Shown one piece after another: positions 9,610 to 20,916 of a DNA stretch of 64,000 nucleotides. Position numbers and translations under genes: made by a program. Source of the DNA: Mycobacterium colombiense (GTDB taxonomy: Bacteria > Actinomycetota > Actinomycetes > Mycobacteriales > Mycobacteriaceae); contig NZ_LZSX01000025.1 of the NCBI RefSeq assembly GCF_001665835.1, forward strand, positions 62,001 through 126,000, read 5' to 3'. The first letter of the stretch is position 1, and the number at the start of each line of letters is the position of its first letter. The notes beneath the pieces were generated by a model. It saw only the letters and a list, made by a program, of their open reading frames with translations. It was not told the origin of the DNA and did no database searches.

Positions 9610-10912
9610 GCTGCTCGGATTCCTCGCCATCGGATGAACCGTCTGATTCGGTCGGGCTGAGCAGGACGGTGTTGATCCGTACCCGGCCCCGGTGATCGGT
9701 GCCGCCTTCGGCCTGCAGCCGCAGACCGTGTGACACCACCTCGGCGCCCGGCAGCGGAAGCCGGCCCAATTCCAGGGCGAGCAGGCCGCCGACGGTGTCG
9801 ACGTCGAGATCGTCGTCGAATTCCACGTCATACAGCTCGCCCAGGTCCTCGATCGGAAGCCGCGCCGACACCCGGAAGTGCTTGTCGCCCAGGTCTTCTA
9901 CCGGTGCCGTCTCCGCCTGGTCGTACTCGTCGGCGATCTCGCCGACGATTTCTTCGAGCACGTCTTCAATGCTGACCAGGCCGGCGATCGCGCCGTACTC
10001 GTCGACGAGCAGCGCCATGTGGTTGCGGTCGCGCTGCATTTCCCGCAGCAGCGAGTCCAGGGGTTTGGAGTCGGGCACGAAGACCGCCGGCCGCATCACC
10101 TTCGACACCGGCGGGGTCCGGCCGCCGTCACCGGACAAAACCGTCTGCTGGACAAGGTCTTTCAAGTACACGACGCCGACGATGTCGTCGACGTTCTCGC
10201 CGATCACCGGGATGCGGGAATGCCCGCTGCGCACCGCCAGGTTGATGGCCTGGCTGGCGAACTTGTCGCTTTCGATCCAGATCATCTCGGTGCGCGGCAC
10301 CATCACCTCGCGGGCCGGGGTGTCACCGAGTTCGAAGACCGACTGGATCATCCGGCGCTCTTCGGCGGCGACCACGCCGCGCTGCTGGGCCAGGTCGACG
10401 ACCTCACGCAGCTCGATCTCGGAGGCGAACGGCCCGTTCCGCAGGCCTCGCCCGGGAGTGACCGCGTTACCCAGCACCACCAGCAACCGGCTGATCGGCA
10501 TCAACAGCCACGAGATCGCCTGCAGCGGAAGCACCGTCGTCAACGCGATGGAGTAGGCGTTCTGCCTGCCGAGGGTGCGCGGCCCCACCCCCATCACGAC
10601 GAAGCTGGTCACCACCATGATGGTTGCGGCGCCGAACAAGCCCCAGCGCAGCCCGAAGTTGTCGTAGAGGAACACCACCAGCAGCACGGTCGCGGTGATC
10701 TCGCAGGTGATCCGCAGCAGCACCACCAGGTTGATGTAGCGGGGCCGCTCCGACATCACCTTGGACAACGCCACCGCGCCGGGCCGCTCGTCGCGCACCA
10801 GCTCCTGAACCCGGGCCAGCGACACCGTGCTGATGGCCGCATCAATCGCCGCGAACAGTCCGCCCAGCGCGATCAGCGCGACTGCGCCGAGCAGCTCAGA
10901 CCAGCCGGTCAA
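9602..10912 (-). CDS. CNNM/CorC-type membrane protein with CBS domains
   Basis: 436-residue membrane protein of the HlyC/CorC family (Rv2366c type), associated with divalent cation, mainly magnesium, efflux or homeostasis. It has an N-terminal DUF21 membrane domain with about four hydrophobic segments in residues 1-150 ([20 protein letters not shown] is the first). A paired CBS module follows in residues 190-325 ([60 protein letters not shown]), then a C-terminal CorC domain. The start is a TTG at 10912, matching the family start MTGxxxLLG. That TTG lies in a repeat copied at 12190-12207 (see findings). Confidence 0.92.
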   Translation of the reverse strand: MTGWSELLGAVALIALGGLFAAIDAAISTVSLARVQELVRDERPGAVALSKVMSERPRYINLVVLLRITCEITATVLLVVFLYDNFGLRWGLFGAATIMVVTSFVVMGVGPRTLGRQNAYSIALTTVLPLQAISWLLMPISRLLVVLGNAVTPGRGLRNGPFASEIELREVVDLAQQRGVVAAEERRMIQSVFELGDTPAREVMVPRTEMIWIESDKFASQAINLAVRSGHSRIPVIGENVDDIVGVVYLKDLVQQTVLSGDGGRTPPVSKVMRPAVFVPDSKPLDSLLREMQRDRNHMALLVDEYGAIAGLVSIEDVLEEIVGEIADEYDQAETAPVEDLGDKHFRVSARLPIEDLGELYDVEFDDDLDVDTVGGLLALELGRLPLPGAEVVSHGLRLQAEGGTDHRGRVRINTVLLSPTESDGSSDGEESEQHD

Positions 10913-10926
10913 TTGTCGACATACCT
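10909..10926. repeat. 18-bp direct repeat, copy 1
   Basis: This 18-bp segment matches 12190-12207 in the same orientation at 17 of 18 positions; the only difference is C at 10920 versus A at 12201. It holds the TTG start of the CorC-like gene and reaches into the stop codon of the 422-residue gene. With copy 2 it brackets that gene exactly. Confidence 0.9.
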
Positions 10927-12193
10927 AGGTGTCAGCGTCCTGCTCCTCGGTCCGGCTCCGGCGAGCGAGCAGCCAGGCGATCAGGCACACCACGACCGCG
11001 AATCCACCGTAGCGCAGCGCCATAGTCCAGACGGACTGGTTGGCTTGACCGGGCTCCTGGTGGTGGACGGCGAGCAGCACCAAGAAGCTGCCATCGTCGG
11101 TCGGGCCGACGCCCGGCGTCGGCTGGGTCTTGATCACCCGGACCTGGGAGGGGGCGCTGGTGGAGTTGTCGATCTGCCCCCAGGCCAGGGTGGAGTCGTC
11201 GAGCAGGAAGGTGTCCTGGCCGCCCGCGGGTTGGCTGCCGTCGTGGCCCACCACCGACACGTGGCCCACTTCGACGGTCTCGCCCTTGGCGGGGACGAAC
11301 ACGGTGACGTTCTCGTACAGCTTCGGGGGCGCCGGCGGCTTGTAATCGGGCGGCGGCGGACCGTTGTACCCGTTCAGCGGTATCGAACCCCCGCCGTAGA
11401 AGCTGCCGGCCGCCACGTAACTGTCGCCGACCGCGGTGAACGGGACGACGCCGACGGTCGTCGTGTCGAGCACCATCCGCGCTCCGCGCGGCAGGTACGC
11501 CTGCTGGTAGCCGCCGTTGTAGAAGTAGCGGAACGTGATCGGCTGATTGAGCGGGTTGTAGATGGTCGGGCGGCGGTACGCGTCGTCGTAGTCGAGGTAG
11601 TCCCAGTGGCGCGGCCGGACGAACTTCTGGTCGTCAACCTTGAGGATGTCGACGTTGTCCCGGTGCGAACTCACGACGTTCTGCACCTGCTGGTCGAAAT
11701 CGATCTGGGTGGGCGGCTTCGGCGGGTTGGCGGGGTCGACGCGCGTCACCGGCGCGGCCTTGGCGGCCGCGATCGCCAGCGACGGCGCATCCAGCCCGCG
11801 CGGCGGTGCCACCACCGGGGCGTTGCGTGGCGCGTCGGGCCCGGGCGGGTTGATCTCCAGCACCGGCACGTTCTGACCCGAGTTGGGCGGCGGGAGGACC
11901 AGCGGGTTCTGCGCCGGCGGCGGCATCGGCGGCGGCTCGTACACCGGGATGGGGACTTCGGGGGCCCGCGTGGGCGCGTTGCTCGCGGGCCCCTGCACCC
12001 CGCGGCGGTCCTCGTTGCACACGTTCGCCGTGTGATAGGCGTTCACGTAGAACATGCAGTGCTGGCAGGAGACGGGGTTGGATCCCGCGCCGGCGCACGG
12101 GGCCGCCTGCGCCGCCGGGGCGGAGGTGGCGACCAACACCGACAGCGGTGCGAACGCGATGGCGGCTGCCGCCAGGATCTTGAGTGGCCTCAA
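10925..12193 (-). CDS. Secreted, membrane-anchored proline-rich protein, unknown function
   Basis: 422-residue protein from a TTG at 12193, which overlaps the ybeY TGA (TTGA). It has a signal peptide ([20 protein letters not shown], cleavage likely after APAAQA). A short Cys-rich segment follows ([14 protein letters not shown], then VCNEDRRG), then a Pro-rich linker of about 90 residues, a central beta-rich domain with many Tyr/Gly, and one C-terminal membrane helix ([18 protein letters not shown]) with a charged tail. The topology suggests a surface protein anchored by its C-terminus. I recognise no family. As I recall, M. tuberculosis has no gene between ybeY and the CorC-like gene, and here it is bracketed by an 18-bp direct repeat. 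Confidence 0.85.
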   Translation of the reverse strand: MRPLKILAAAAIAFAPLSVLVATSAPAAQAAPCAGAGSNPVSCQHCMFYVNAYHTANVCNEDRRGVQGPASNAPTRAPEVPIPVYEPPPMPPPAQNPLVLPPPNSGQNVPVLEINPPGPDAPRNAPVVAPPRGLDAPSLAIAAAKAAPVTRVDPANPPKPPTQIDFDQQVQNVVSSHRDNVDILKVDDQKFVRPRHWDYLDYDDAYRRPTIYNPLNQPITFRYFYNGGYQQAYLPRGARMVLDTTTVGVVPFTAVGDSYVAAGSFYGGGSIPLNGYNGPPPPDYKPPAPPKLYENVTVFVPAKGETVEVGHVSVVGHDGSQPAGGQDTFLLDDSTLAWGQIDNSTSAPSQVRVIKTQPTPGVGPTDDGSFLVLLAVHHQEPGQANQSVWTMALRYGGFAVVVCLIAWLLARRSRTEEQDADT

Positions 12194-12207
12194 TTGTCGA
12201 AATACCT
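12190..12207. repeat. 18-bp direct repeat, copy 2
   Basis: This is the end of ybeY (codons for RYFDN and stop), including the TTGA overlap used to start the next gene. It matches copy 1 at 10909-10926 in 17 of 18 positions, 1281 bp away. Being inside ybeY coding sequence, it is probably the ancestral copy. Confidence 0.9.
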
Positions 12208-12723
12208 TGACTTGTCGACCAATCGACGGTCCCGCTCCTCTTGGCGGTCCTGGCGGTAGGCCTCGACCTGATCGGCGACCCACTCTTCGAGCAGCCGGTC
12301 CTGCAGGGCGAACATCTCCTTCTCCTCGTCCGGCTCGCCGTGGTCGTAGCCGATCAGGTGAAGCACCCCGTGGATGGTCAGCAGCGCCAGCTCGTGCCCC
12401 AGGCTGTGCCCCGCCGAGGCGGCTTGGCCGGCCGCGAATTCCGGGCACAGCACGATGTCGCCCAGCATCGAGGGGCCCGGCTCGGGGGCATCCGGACGCC
12501 CACCGGGCTCGAGCTCGTCCATCGGAAAGCTCATCACGTCGGTCGGCCCGGGCAGGTCCATCCAGCGCATGTGCAGGTCGGCCATCGCGGCGGTGTCCAG
12601 CAGCACCATCGACAGCTCAGCCGCCGGGTTGACGTCCATCTTGGCGATGACGAACCGCGCGACGCTGATCAGCTCGGCTTCGGAGACGTCGATACCCGAT
12701 TCGTTGGATACCTCGATGCTCAT
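12190..12723 (-). CDS. ybeY: Endoribonuclease YbeY (rRNA maturation factor)
   Basis: 177-residue single-strand endoribonuclease used in 16S rRNA 3'-end processing and ribosome quality control. The zinc-binding signature [11 protein letters not shown] lies near residues 115-125, preceded by the family segments [10 protein letters not shown] and LGDIVLCPE. Starting at ATG 12723 ([10 protein letters not shown]) gives exactly the family length; an in-frame ATG four codons upstream is less likely. It sits 19 bp after phoH and its TGA overlaps the TTG of the downstream secreted-protein gene. Confidence 0.95.
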   Translation of the reverse strand: MSIEVSNESGIDVSEAELISVARFVIAKMDVNPAAELSMVLLDTAAMADLHMRWMDLPGPTDVMSFPMDELEPGGRPDAPEPGPSMLGDIVLCPEFAAGQAASAGHSLGHELALLTIHGVLHLIGYDHGEPDEEKEMFALQDRLLEEWVADQVEAYRQDRQEERDRRLVDKSRYFDN

Positions 12724-12742
12724 AAACCCGCTCACCGCACCA

Positions 12743-13801
12743 TCATCGACGACCGCGCGAGCCCGTCGCCCGCCGCGACGCCCGGTTCATCGTCAGACCG
12801 GGCTCTTCAAACTTCGCATAGGCGTCCACGATCTCCGAGACCAGCCGGTGGCGGACCACGTCCACGCTGGTCAGCTCCGAGACGTGGATGTCTTCCACGC
12901 TGTCCAGGATTTCGATCGCCGAGCGCAGGCCCGACTTGGCGCCGCCCGGCAGGTCGACCTGCGTGATGTCGCCGGTGACAACGATCTTCGACCCGAAGCC
13001 GAGCCGGGTGAGGAACATCTTCATCTGCTCGGCGGTGGTGTTCTGCGCCTCGTCGAGGACGATGAACGCGGAATTGAGGGTGCGGCCACGCATGTAGGCC
13101 AGCGGCGCCACCTCGATGACCCCGGCGGTCATCAGTTTGGGGATCAGCTCGGGATCCATCATGTCGTACAGCGCGTCATACAACGGCCGCAGATACGGAT
13201 CGATCTTCTCGCTGAGCGTGCCGGGCAAAAAGCCAAGGCGCTCACCGGCTTCCACGGCCGGGCGGGTCAGGATGATGCGGCTGACCTGTTTGGTCTGCAG
13301 GGCGTTCACCGCCTTGGCCATCGCCAGATAGGTCTTGCCGGTGCCGGCCGGGCCGACCCCGAAGACGATGGTGTTGGCGTCGATGGCGTCGACGTAGCGC
13401 TTCTGGTTGAGCGTCTTGGGCCGGATCGTCTTTCCGCGCCGCGACAGGATGTCCAGCGTCAGCACCTCGGCCGGTGACTCGTTGTCGGTGCCGGCCAGCA
13501 TGGCGACGCTGTGCCGGACCACCTCCGGCGTCAACGACTGGCCCCCGGCGACGATGGCGATCAGCTCGGAGATCACCCGCTCGGCGAGCGCCACGTCGGC
13601 CGGCTCACCCGCGACGGTGACCGCGTTGCCACGCACGTGCAGGTCGGCATTGAGGCTGCGCTCCAGGGCCCGCAGGTTCTGGTCCGCCGAACCCAACAGG
13701 CCCATGACGACATCGGGCGGAACGTCGATGCTGCTGCGAACCTGAGCAGTGGCCGGGACGGCTCCGGCTGCGTCAGCAGCGCTGGTCTCGCGGGGCGTCA
13801 C
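12743..13801 (-). CDS. phoH1: PhoH-like ATPase
   Basis: 352-residue PhoH family NTPase (Rv2368c type), thought to act in RNA metabolism together with YbeY. The N-terminal KH-like region is residues ~20-110. The P-loop is GPAGTGKT, the Walker B-like segment is [11 protein letters not shown], and [17 protein letters not shown] follows the P-loop as in the family. It starts at GTG 13801. The phoH-ybeY-CorC-era order is conserved in many bacteria and indicates one operon for RNA and ribosome maturation. Confidence 0.94.
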   Translation of the reverse strand: MTPRETSAADAAGAVPATAQVRSSIDVPPDVVMGLLGSADQNLRALERSLNADLHVRGNAVTVAGEPADVALAERVISELIAIVAGGQSLTPEVVRHSVAMLAGTDNESPAEVLTLDILSRRGKTIRPKTLNQKRYVDAIDANTIVFGVGPAGTGKTYLAMAKAVNALQTKQVSRIILTRPAVEAGERLGFLPGTLSEKIDPYLRPLYDALYDMMDPELIPKLMTAGVIEVAPLAYMRGRTLNSAFIVLDEAQNTTAEQMKMFLTRLGFGSKIVVTGDITQVDLPGGAKSGLRSAIEILDSVEDIHVSELTSVDVVRHRLVSEIVDAYAKFEEPGLTMNRASRRATGSRGRR

Positions 13802-13857
13802 GTGGCTCTCGATGCCTGCTTTCTCGGCTTGTCGGTGGGTTGCTGGGCCGTCTCAGT

Positions 13858-14706
13858 CTACGCCGAGGGCCCGGGTTGGTCAGTGTTCAGCAACGTACTC
13901 GACGACGGTGTGGTGTCGCGAACCTGCAGCGTGAGGCCGTTTGCCGGGATCTCGCCGCGCCGGTCCCAACGCGGGGTCAGCACGCCGAGCGCGCCCAGGG
14001 CCACCGCCGCGGCGGTCGACGTCCGCAGCACCTGGGGACCGAGCCGCACCGCCACCGCGCCCGCGTCGGACAGCGCCGCAATCTCGTCGTCGGCGATCCC
14101 ACCTTCTGGGCCGACGACGAGCAGCAGTGATTTCGCTTGTGCCAGCTCGATATCCGCGAGCCGGTCGGTGGCCGACTCATGCAAGGCCAGCGCCGTCGCG
14201 CCGGCGGCCACCTCGTCGCGAATCCGCCGCGTCAGCTCCACGGTGGACAGCACGCCGTCGACCGGCGGGATGTGCGCCCGGCGGGACTGCCGCGCCGCCG
14301 AACGGACGACGGCGCGCCACCGGCGCAGCCCCTTGTCGACCCGGTTGCCCTGCCAGTTGGCCACGCACCGCGCGGCCTGCCACGCCAGGAACGCGTCGGC
14401 GCCGGCTTCGGTGGCCAGCTCGATGGCCAGCTCCGAACGCTCCGACTTGGGCAGCGCCTGCACGATCGTCACGGCCGGGGATCCCGGCGGGACGCTCCAG
14501 CGCTCGAGCACCCGCGCGCGCAGACCGTCGCGCCCGGCGTGCTCCACCTCGCAGTGGGCCAAGGCTCCGGCGCCGTCGCCGAGCATGAGCCGCTCGCCGG
14601 GACGGATGCGTCGCACGGTGGCGGCGTGAAAGCCCTCGTCACCGCCCAGCACGGCGAGCGAGCCGGGCTGCGGCAGAGCATCGAGGTAGAACAGGGTCGC
14701 GACCAT
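13858..14706 (-). CDS. rsmE: 16S rRNA m3U1498 methyltransferase RsmE
   Basis: 282-residue SPOUT-class methyltransferase that methylates U1498 of 16S rRNA. There is an N-terminal PUA-like part ([20 protein letters not shown]). The C-terminal trefoil-knot SAM domain shows [28 protein letters not shown] and [21 protein letters not shown], the last two being the knot and its SAM loop. It starts at ATG 14706, 23 bp after the end of dnaJ2. The ~25-residue tail beyond the knot is probably disordered. Confidence 0.93.
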   Translation of the reverse strand: MVATLFYLDALPQPGSLAVLGGDEGFHAATVRRIRPGERLMLGDGAGALAHCEVEHAGRDGLRARVLERWSVPPGSPAVTIVQALPKSERSELAIELATEAGADAFLAWQAARCVANWQGNRVDKGLRRWRAVVRSAARQSRRAHIPPVDGVLSTVELTRRIRDEVAAGATALALHESATDRLADIELAQAKSLLLVVGPEGGIADDEIAALSDAGAVAVRLGPQVLRTSTAAAVALGALGVLTPRWDRRGEIPANGLTLQVRDTTPSSSTLLNTDQPGPSA

Positions 14707-14729
14707 GTGCGCGCCTTCGCGGCTCCCGA

Positions 14730-15878
14730 CTAGCGTCCGGTGAAGGTTTCGCGGAGCCGGCTGAACAGTCCGCCGCCGGCGTGGGTCGAGCGGACCTCGG
14801 GCACGTCGCGGCTGCGGCGCGTCTTGAGCTCGCGCAGCAATTCGGTGTCGCGGTGATCCAGCCGGGCCGGAACCACCACCTCGACGTGCACATGCAGATC
14901 GCCCCGGGTGCCGGACCGCAGGTGCGGCATGCCGTGGCCGCGCAGCGTGATGACCGACGCCGGTTGGGTGCCGGGCGGGATGGTGATCTCGCTGACGCCG
15001 TCCAGGATGGCGTCGACGGTGACGGTGGCGCCCAGCGCCGCGTCGACCATCGGCACCGAGACCGTGCAGTGCAGGTCGTCGCCCTCGCGGACGAAGACGT
15101 CGTGGGGCTGTTCGTGCACCTCGACGTACAGGTCACCGGCCGGCCCGCCGCCGGGCCCGACCTCGCCCTGGGCGGCGAGCCGCACGCGCATGCCGTCGCC
15201 GACACCGGCGGGGATCTTGACGCTGATCTCGCGGCGGGCCCGCACCCGGCCGTCGCCCATGCACTGGTGGCATGGGTCGGGGATGACGACGCCGACGCCA
15301 CGGCAGGTGGGGCACGGCCGTGAGGTCATCACCTGTCCCAGCAGCGAGCGCTGCACCGTCTGGACCTCGCCGCGGCCACCGCAGGTGTCGCACGGCACCG
15401 GCGCCGAATCACCGTTGGTGCCCTTGCCCTGGCATCGGTCGCACAGCACCGCGGTGTCGACGGTGACCTGCTTGGTGACGCCGGTGGCGCACTCCTCGAG
15501 GTCGAGTCGCATCCGCAGCAGCGAGTCCGAGCCCGGCCGCACCCGCCCGATGGGGCCGCGGGAGGTCGCGCCGCCGCTGAAGCCGCCGCCGAAGAAGGCC
15601 TCGAACACGTCGCCCAGGCCGCCAAAGCCGGCCCCGAAGCCGCCGCCCGCCGCGGCCGCGCCCTCCATCGGGTCACCGCCCAGGTCGACGACCCGCCGCT
15701 TCTCGGGGTCGCTGAGCACCTCGTAGGCGACGGTGATCTCCTGGAATTTCGCCTGCGCGGCTTGGTCGGGGTTGACGTCGGGATGCAGTTCGCGCGCCAT
15801 TTTGCGATACGCGCGCTTGATCTCCGCGTCGCTGGCGTTTCTGCTCACGCCGAGCAGCCCGTAGTAATCGCGTGCCAC
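14730..15878 (-). CDS. dnaJ2: Chaperone DnaJ2
   Basis: 382-residue type I J-domain co-chaperone of DnaK. It has an N-terminal J domain with the HPD motif ([12 protein letters not shown]), a Gly/Phe-rich linker ([23 protein letters not shown]), four CxxCxGxG zinc repeats ([32 protein letters not shown]), and the C-terminal substrate-binding domains. It starts at GTG 15878 behind AGGAGAG. It lies 58 bp after hrcA, so the pair is the hrcA-dnaJ2 heat-shock operon. Confidence 0.96.
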   Translation of the reverse strand: MARDYYGLLGVSRNASDAEIKRAYRKMARELHPDVNPDQAAQAKFQEITVAYEVLSDPEKRRVVDLGGDPMEGAAAAGGGFGAGFGGLGDVFEAFFGGGFSGGATSRGPIGRVRPGSDSLLRMRLDLEECATGVTKQVTVDTAVLCDRCQGKGTNGDSAPVPCDTCGGRGEVQTVQRSLLGQVMTSRPCPTCRGVGVVIPDPCHQCMGDGRVRARREISVKIPAGVGDGMRVRLAAQGEVGPGGGPAGDLYVEVHEQPHDVFVREGDDLHCTVSVPMVDAALGATVTVDAILDGVSEITIPPGTQPASVITLRGHGMPHLRSGTRGDLHVHVEVVVPARLDHRDTELLRELKTRRSRDVPEVRSTHAGGGLFSRLRETFTGR

Positions 15879-15936
15879 GCTTGACTCTCCTATACCTGGT
15901 CTTTACCCCGCGCCAACCGATCCTTCGGGTGCGCGT

Positions 15937-17004
<1,068 letters not shown>

Positions 17005-17216
17005 TCATTTTACGGGCTCGGGCGGTGCCGATAGTTTTCAGCGGCGGTTCGGCGGACTCGGTGGCCGCGGGGATCACGGCCCGTCGTCGCCGCGAGGAAG
17101 GCGGGGGCGCTCGGCAGACTTTGTTCGCACGCGTCCGTGCTGACGAAAGTCGCTCCGGCTAGCCTTTTCAGAATGAACCGGTCGGGCCACAGCAATGAGC
17201 CGGGAAAGGTCGGCCG

Positions 17217-17531
17217 ATGATTTTCAAGGGCGTACGCGACGGCAAGCCGTATCCCGAACACAACCTGTCCTACCGGGATTGGTCCCAGATACCGCCGCAG
17301 CAGATCCGGCTCGACGAATTGGTCACGACCACAACGGTGCTCGCACTGGACCGGCTGCTCTCCGAGGACTCCACCTTCTACGGCGATCTCTTCCCGCACG
17401 CGGTGCGGTGGAAGGGCATCACCTATCTCGAAGACGGCCTGCATCGTGCGGTGCGCGCCGCGCTGCGGAACCGCACCGTGCTGCACGCCCGGGTGTTTGA
17501 CATGGATATGCCGCTGCGCGCGCCCGGGTAG
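17217..17531 (+). CDS. Conserved hypothetical protein (Rv2375 type)
   Basis: 104-residue soluble protein, MIFKGVRDGKPYPEHNLSYR at its start, ATG at 17217 behind GGGAAAGG. It is rich in charged and aromatic residues with no signal peptide, membrane segment or known motif. Family members sit at this place in mycobacteria, but I know no function. It is divergent from hrcA. The next gene starts 77 bp downstream with its own strong ribosome site. Confidence 0.85.
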   Translation: MIFKGVRDGKPYPEHNLSYRDWSQIPPQQIRLDELVTTTTVLALDRLLSEDSTFYGDLFPHAVRWKGITYLEDGLHRAVRAALRNRTVLHARVFDMDMPLRAPG

Positions 17532-17608
17532 TTGTCACGTTCGGGCCTCGCCGCGTGTCGACCTAGTAAGGACGTTGGTCAACAACACAACTTGCCAGGA
17601 GGATCGCC

Positions 17609-18205
17609 ATGCCACGGCTGCACGGAGTCTCCGACCGCGACGCAGGCCTCGGCGCCAAGATCGCTTTCTTTTTCACCAAGCGCAAGCTCGCGCAGATGAC
17701 CGGGCTGGAAACCGCGGGGATGCTGGAACCACTGCGGATGTATGCGCACATCCCGCGGTTACTCAACGCCTACGGCAAGTTGGAGCAGGCCGAGTCGAAG
17801 CTGGACGTCCTCAGTCCCCGCCAGCGGGCACTGGCCGAGCTGAAGGCGGCGACGACGGTGCGCTGCGAATACTGCATCGACCTCGGCTCACAGATCGCGC
17901 GCCGCTGGGGCATGACCGACCAAGAGCTGTTGGCCCTCGCCGATTATCAGAACGCGCCGTGCTTTTCCGACGTCGACAAGCTGATCCTGCGGTACGCCAC
18001 GGCGATCAGCCGGACCCCGGTCGAGGTGAGCGACGAACTGTTCGACGCGCTGCGCGCGCATTTCGATACCCCGCAGCTCGTCGGCCTGACCCACGTGATC
18101 ACGCTGGGCAACCTTCGGGCCCGTTTCAACATCGCGCTCGACATCGGGTCGTCGGGCTTTTCCGGTGACCGGGTGTGCGCCTTACCCGAGACCGATCGGC
18201 CGTGA
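17609..18205 (+). CDS. Carboxymuconolactone decarboxylase-family protein (AhpD-like fold)
   Basis: 198-residue protein with the CxxC redox motif in VRCEYCIDLGSQIARRWG. In AhpD a histidine stands four residues after the second Cys; here it is Gly, as in a subset of the family, so peroxidase-coupled activity as in AhpD is not assured. ATG 17609 follows CAGGAGG. Its stop overlaps the GTG of the sigma factor (GTGA). A gene of this family directly before an ECF41 sigma factor is the classical ECF41 arrangement, so it is the likely regulatory target and partner. Confidence 0.9.
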   Translation: MPRLHGVSDRDAGLGAKIAFFFTKRKLAQMTGLETAGMLEPLRMYAHIPRLLNAYGKLEQAESKLDVLSPRQRALAELKAATTVRCEYCIDLGSQIARRWGMTDQELLALADYQNAPCFSDVDKLILRYATAISRTPVEVSDELFDALRAHFDTPQLVGLTHVITLGNLRARFNIALDIGSSGFSGDRVCALPETDRP

Positions 18206-19098
18206 CGGCGGAGGCGTCACTGGCGGCACGCTTCGAGGCGGCCCGACCACAACTGGGCGCCATCGCCTACCGCATGCTGGGCTCGATCGACGACGCTCAG
18301 GATGCGGTGCAGGAGGCGTGGCTGCGGTTGAGCCGCACCGCGGAATCGGACGGCGGGGACGGCATCGCCAACCTGGACGCCTGGCTGACCACGGTGGTGG
18401 CGCGCATCTGCCTGAACATGTTGCGCGACCGCCGCACTCGCGGCGGCGAGGAGCTGATCGGTCACCTGCCGGATCCGATCGTGGAGGCAGAGGGTGAATT
18501 CGACCCCGAACACCGCGCGATGCTGGCCGACGCGGTGGGGCTGGCGCTGTTCGTGGTGCTGGATACGTTGCCGCCGGCCGAGCGGCTGGCGTTCGTCCTG
18601 CACGACGTGTTCACCGTGCCGTTCGATCAGATCGCGGCCATCGTCGACCGGACGCCCGAGTCGGCCCGCAAGCTGGCCAGCCGGGCACGACGCCGGATCG
18701 AGCAGGCCGATCCGGTTCCCGACGGCACGTTGGCCGCGCAACGCGAGGTGGTCGACGCCTTCTTCGCGGCGGGGCGCAGTGGCGACTTCGACCGCCTGGT
18801 CGCGGTCCTCCATCCCGACGTGGTGTTGCGGGGTGACTTCGGCGCCGCCGCGGCCGTCTTCCGCGCCCAGGGCGCGGCCTCGGTGGCCGAGCTGGCCCGC
18901 GGTTACGCGGGCTCGGAGCGCGAGGCGCGTGCCGCGACCATCAACGGCGCCGCCGGCGCGGTGATTTTCATCGCCGGCCGAGCGGCATCCGTCATGGGTT
19001 TCGTGGTGCGCGACGGCCGGATCCGCGCGATCGACGTGCTCGCGGATCCGGCGCGCATCGCCCGGTTAGACCTGCGCGCGCTGGGCGCCGATCACTGA
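18202..19098 (+). CDS. ECF41-type RNA polymerase sigma factor with SnoaL-like tail
   Basis: 298-residue extracytoplasmic-function sigma factor. Region sigma2 is residues ~10-80 ([24 protein letters not shown] is its core) and sigma4 ~115-170 ([40 protein letters not shown]). These are followed by a SnoaL/NTF2-like C-terminal domain of ~110 residues ([20 protein letters not shown]), the domain that controls ECF41 activity in place of an anti-sigma factor. The GTG at 18202 overlaps the upstream stop, showing translational coupling. It converges on the CFP-2-like gene with a 7-bp overlap. Confidence 0.9.
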   Translation: MTAEASLAARFEAARPQLGAIAYRMLGSIDDAQDAVQEAWLRLSRTAESDGGDGIANLDAWLTTVVARICLNMLRDRRTRGGEELIGHLPDPIVEAEGEFDPEHRAMLADAVGLALFVVLDTLPPAERLAFVLHDVFTVPFDQIAAIVDRTPESARKLASRARRRIEQADPVPDGTLAAQREVVDAFFAAGRSGDFDRLVAVLHPDVVLRGDFGAAAAVFRAQGAASVAELARGYAGSEREARAATINGAAGAVIFIAGRAASVMGFVVRDGRIRAIDVLADPARIARLDLRALGADH

Positions 19099-19613
19099 CC
19101 GGCGGCCTGCAGCAGTTCCATCGCCGACGCCCGCGACAGCACCCAACCGCCCTGATTGACGAAGGTGACGTTCTGCGTGACCGGCGACGTCAGCTTGGGG
19201 CCGGAGACCGCAACGTCGGCGGTCGCCGAACCGGCCGCGGCCGGCTGGATGTTCGTGACGTCGAACGACAGCGGCAGGTCGCCGTTCTTGGCGGCCTTCT
19301 GCAGCTTCTTGTCCGCGACGTGCGCTTCCATGCCACTGATGCCGCCCTGGACCAGATTGCCTTTGCTGTTGAACGACACGTTCGGGTCGGCGAGGCTGGT
19401 CAGCACGCCCGTCAGCTGATCGGGAGTCGGCACGTTGGCACCGGCGACCGGCTGGGCCGGGGGCGGATCCTGCGGAAGCGGCGCACCGACGGTGGCGAGC
19501 CGCACCCCGGCGGCCAGCGAACTCGGCGTCGCGACGGAAGCCACGCCGGCGGCGGCGCCCCCGACGATGGCCAGCGCTGCCACCGCGGTAGCAAGGGTCT
19601 TGACGGTCTTCAT
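19092..19613 (-). CDS. cfp2: Secreted low-molecular-weight antigen CFP-2-like, copy 1
   Basis: 173-residue secreted protein of the CFP-2/MTB12 type. The start [20 protein letters not shown] is a signal peptide, followed by a Pro/Gln-rich linker ([11 protein letters not shown]) and a folded domain with a NTF2-like look ([61 protein letters not shown]). The ATG at 19613 has GAAGGGGGAACC in front. It is paralogous to the gene at 19933-20472, which lies directly upstream on the same strand. Confidence 0.9.
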   Translation of the reverse strand: MKTVKTLATAVAALAIVGGAAAGVASVATPSSLAAGVRLATVGAPLPQDPPPAQPVAGANVPTPDQLTGVLTSLADPNVSFNSKGNLVQGGISGMEAHVADKKLQKAAKNGDLPLSFDVTNIQPAAAGSATADVAVSGPKLTSPVTQNVTFVNQGGWVLSRASAMELLQAAGQ

Positions 19614-19932
19614 GGTTCCCCCTTCGGTGGGCACGAATTTCGACGCTCGGTTGGCAATCCGCGGCCGCCTCTCCTGGCGGCTCGGATGGTGTAGGCGTGC
19701 CCGTTGCGTCTGGTACTTCGTGTCTCGGCACCGATACGTTACGGCGATCCGATGTGGGAGAAACAAGAGCACACTGTGCGCCGGCTGTGCGAGGACGTGC
19801 ATTGGAAGGCCGCTGGGCGGCTGGCCACCGCGAGCCGGGGGAATTGAAAGGCAAACCCCAAGCGCCGCCTCACGGAGGCGCATGGGGTCCGCTTGAAACG
19901 TCGGTGTTGCGAGACGAATTCGCCGAACTGTC
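19614..19932. other. Spacer between the two CFP-2-like genes
   Basis: 319 bp with no supported gene. It presumably holds the promoter of the downstream copy (copy 1). The 12-14 bases before both paralogue starts are near-identical purine-rich ribosome sites, in line with duplication of gene plus leader. I see no clear terminator hairpin. Confidence 0.5.
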
Positions 19933-20472
19933 TTAGTTGGTCGCCGTCGACGCCTGCAGCAGAGCAAGCGCAGCGTCGTGCTGCAAGACCCAGTTTCCGT
20001 TCTGGTTGACGAACACCAGGTGCTTGTTGACCGGCCCGGCGAACTTCGGCCCCGTGATGGCCACGTCGGCCTGGGCCATATTCGGGCCGGCCGGCGCGAT
20101 GTTCGTCACGTTGAACTGCTCGGGGAAGTTACCGTTCCGGTAGGCCTTGCGCAGGTCGTGGTCAGCAACCATACCCTCGTTTTGACTGACGCCGTTTTCA
20201 ACGAGGTTGTTTTTGTCCCTGTAGTTAACCCCGGGGTCGGTTACTTGCGTGCAGAGGTTGGCCAACTGATCCGCCGTCGGCAACTGCCCCGGCGCTCCCG
20301 GCGGCGGGGGCGGAGGAGGCGGCGGCGGGTCTTGCGGCAGTGGCGCGCCGACTGCAGCCAGTTGCACCTGATCCAGGCCGATCGGTGCTGCAATGGAAGC
20401 CACACCGGCGGCGGCGCCGCCAATGGCGGTCAGTGCCGCCACGCCCGTGGCAATGGACTTCACGGATTTCAC
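19933..20472 (-). CDS. Secreted low-molecular-weight antigen CFP-2-like, copy 2
   Basis: 179-residue paralogue of the downstream CFP-2-like protein. The signal peptide [19 protein letters not shown] is nearly the same; the linker is a longer polyproline run (ten Pro in a row between Asp and Gly). The folded domain keeps the same order ([58 protein letters not shown]). One extra Cys occurs (ANLCTQVTD). The GTG at 20472 follows CGAAGGGGGACC. A frame extension upstream lacks a ribosome site. Confidence 0.88.
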   Translation of the reverse strand: MKSVKSIATGVAALTAIGGAAAGVASIAAPIGLDQVQLAAVGAPLPQDPPPPPPPPPPGAPGQLPTADQLANLCTQVTDPGVNYRDKNNLVENGVSQNEGMVADHDLRKAYRNGNFPEQFNVTNIAPAGPNMAQADVAITGPKFAGPVNKHLVFVNQNGNWVLQHDAALALLQASTATN

Positions 20473-20653
20473 AGGTCCCCCTTCGATGCACATGGACCGT
20501 GGCGGAAATCCTGCGGATCGCCGCACACGGTCACACGTCTCCTTGGTTGAAGATGGTGTAAGTGTGCCCCGTGACTCCGGAATTTGTGTCTCAGGTCGGT
20601 CACGTTACGACGACGCTACGGCCGCGACGTGTGAAATCACGCTAATTATTCTG

Positions 20654-20674
20654 TGCCGCAAGCGTGTAGCGGCA
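20654..20674. terminator. Stem-loop after mbtH
   Basis: TGCCGC, loop of 9 nt, GCGGCA forms a perfect 6-bp stem 27 bp past the end of mbtH, the last gene of the mycobactin operon. The U-run on the minus strand lies before rather than after the hairpin, so an intrinsic terminator is only weakly supported. Confidence 0.25.
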
Positions 20675-20700
20675 AAAATCTCGCCCCCGGCAGACCCCTG

Positions 20701-20916
20701 CTACTCCCCGGCGAGCGCCTCGATCAGGCTCTTGGGCCGGATGTCGGACCAGTTCTGTTCCACGTACTGCAGGCAGTCCGCGCGGCTGGCTTCACCGAAC
20801 GCCACCCGCCAGCCGGCCGGCGCGTCAGCGAAGGTCGGCCACAGGCTGTGCTGGTCTTCATCGTTGACCAGCACCACAAAGGTCGCGTTGTCGTCGTCAA
20901 AGGGGTTCGCGCTCAT
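20701..20916 (-). CDS. mbtH: MbtH, adenylation-domain helper protein
   Basis: 71-residue founding member of the MbtH-like family; it binds and activates adenylation domains of NRPSs, here those of the mycobactin pathway. The family signature is complete: [10 protein letters not shown], with the two conserved Trp (also PAGWR) that clamp an Ala of the adenylation domain, and the C-terminal [14 protein letters not shown]. The start overlaps mbtG by 20 bp, placing it at the end of the mbt operon. Confidence 0.97.
   Translation of the reverse strand: MSANPFDDDNATFVVLVNDEDQHSLWPTFADAPAGWRVAFGEASRADCLQYVEQNWSDIRPKSLIEALAGE

Noticed and set aside
9878-12259. Very long plus-strand frame of 793 codons opposite the CorC, secreted-protein and ybeY genes
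   Set aside because: It is a high-GC antisense shadow: Arg/His/Gly/Val-rich, spanning three well-supported genes on the other strand.
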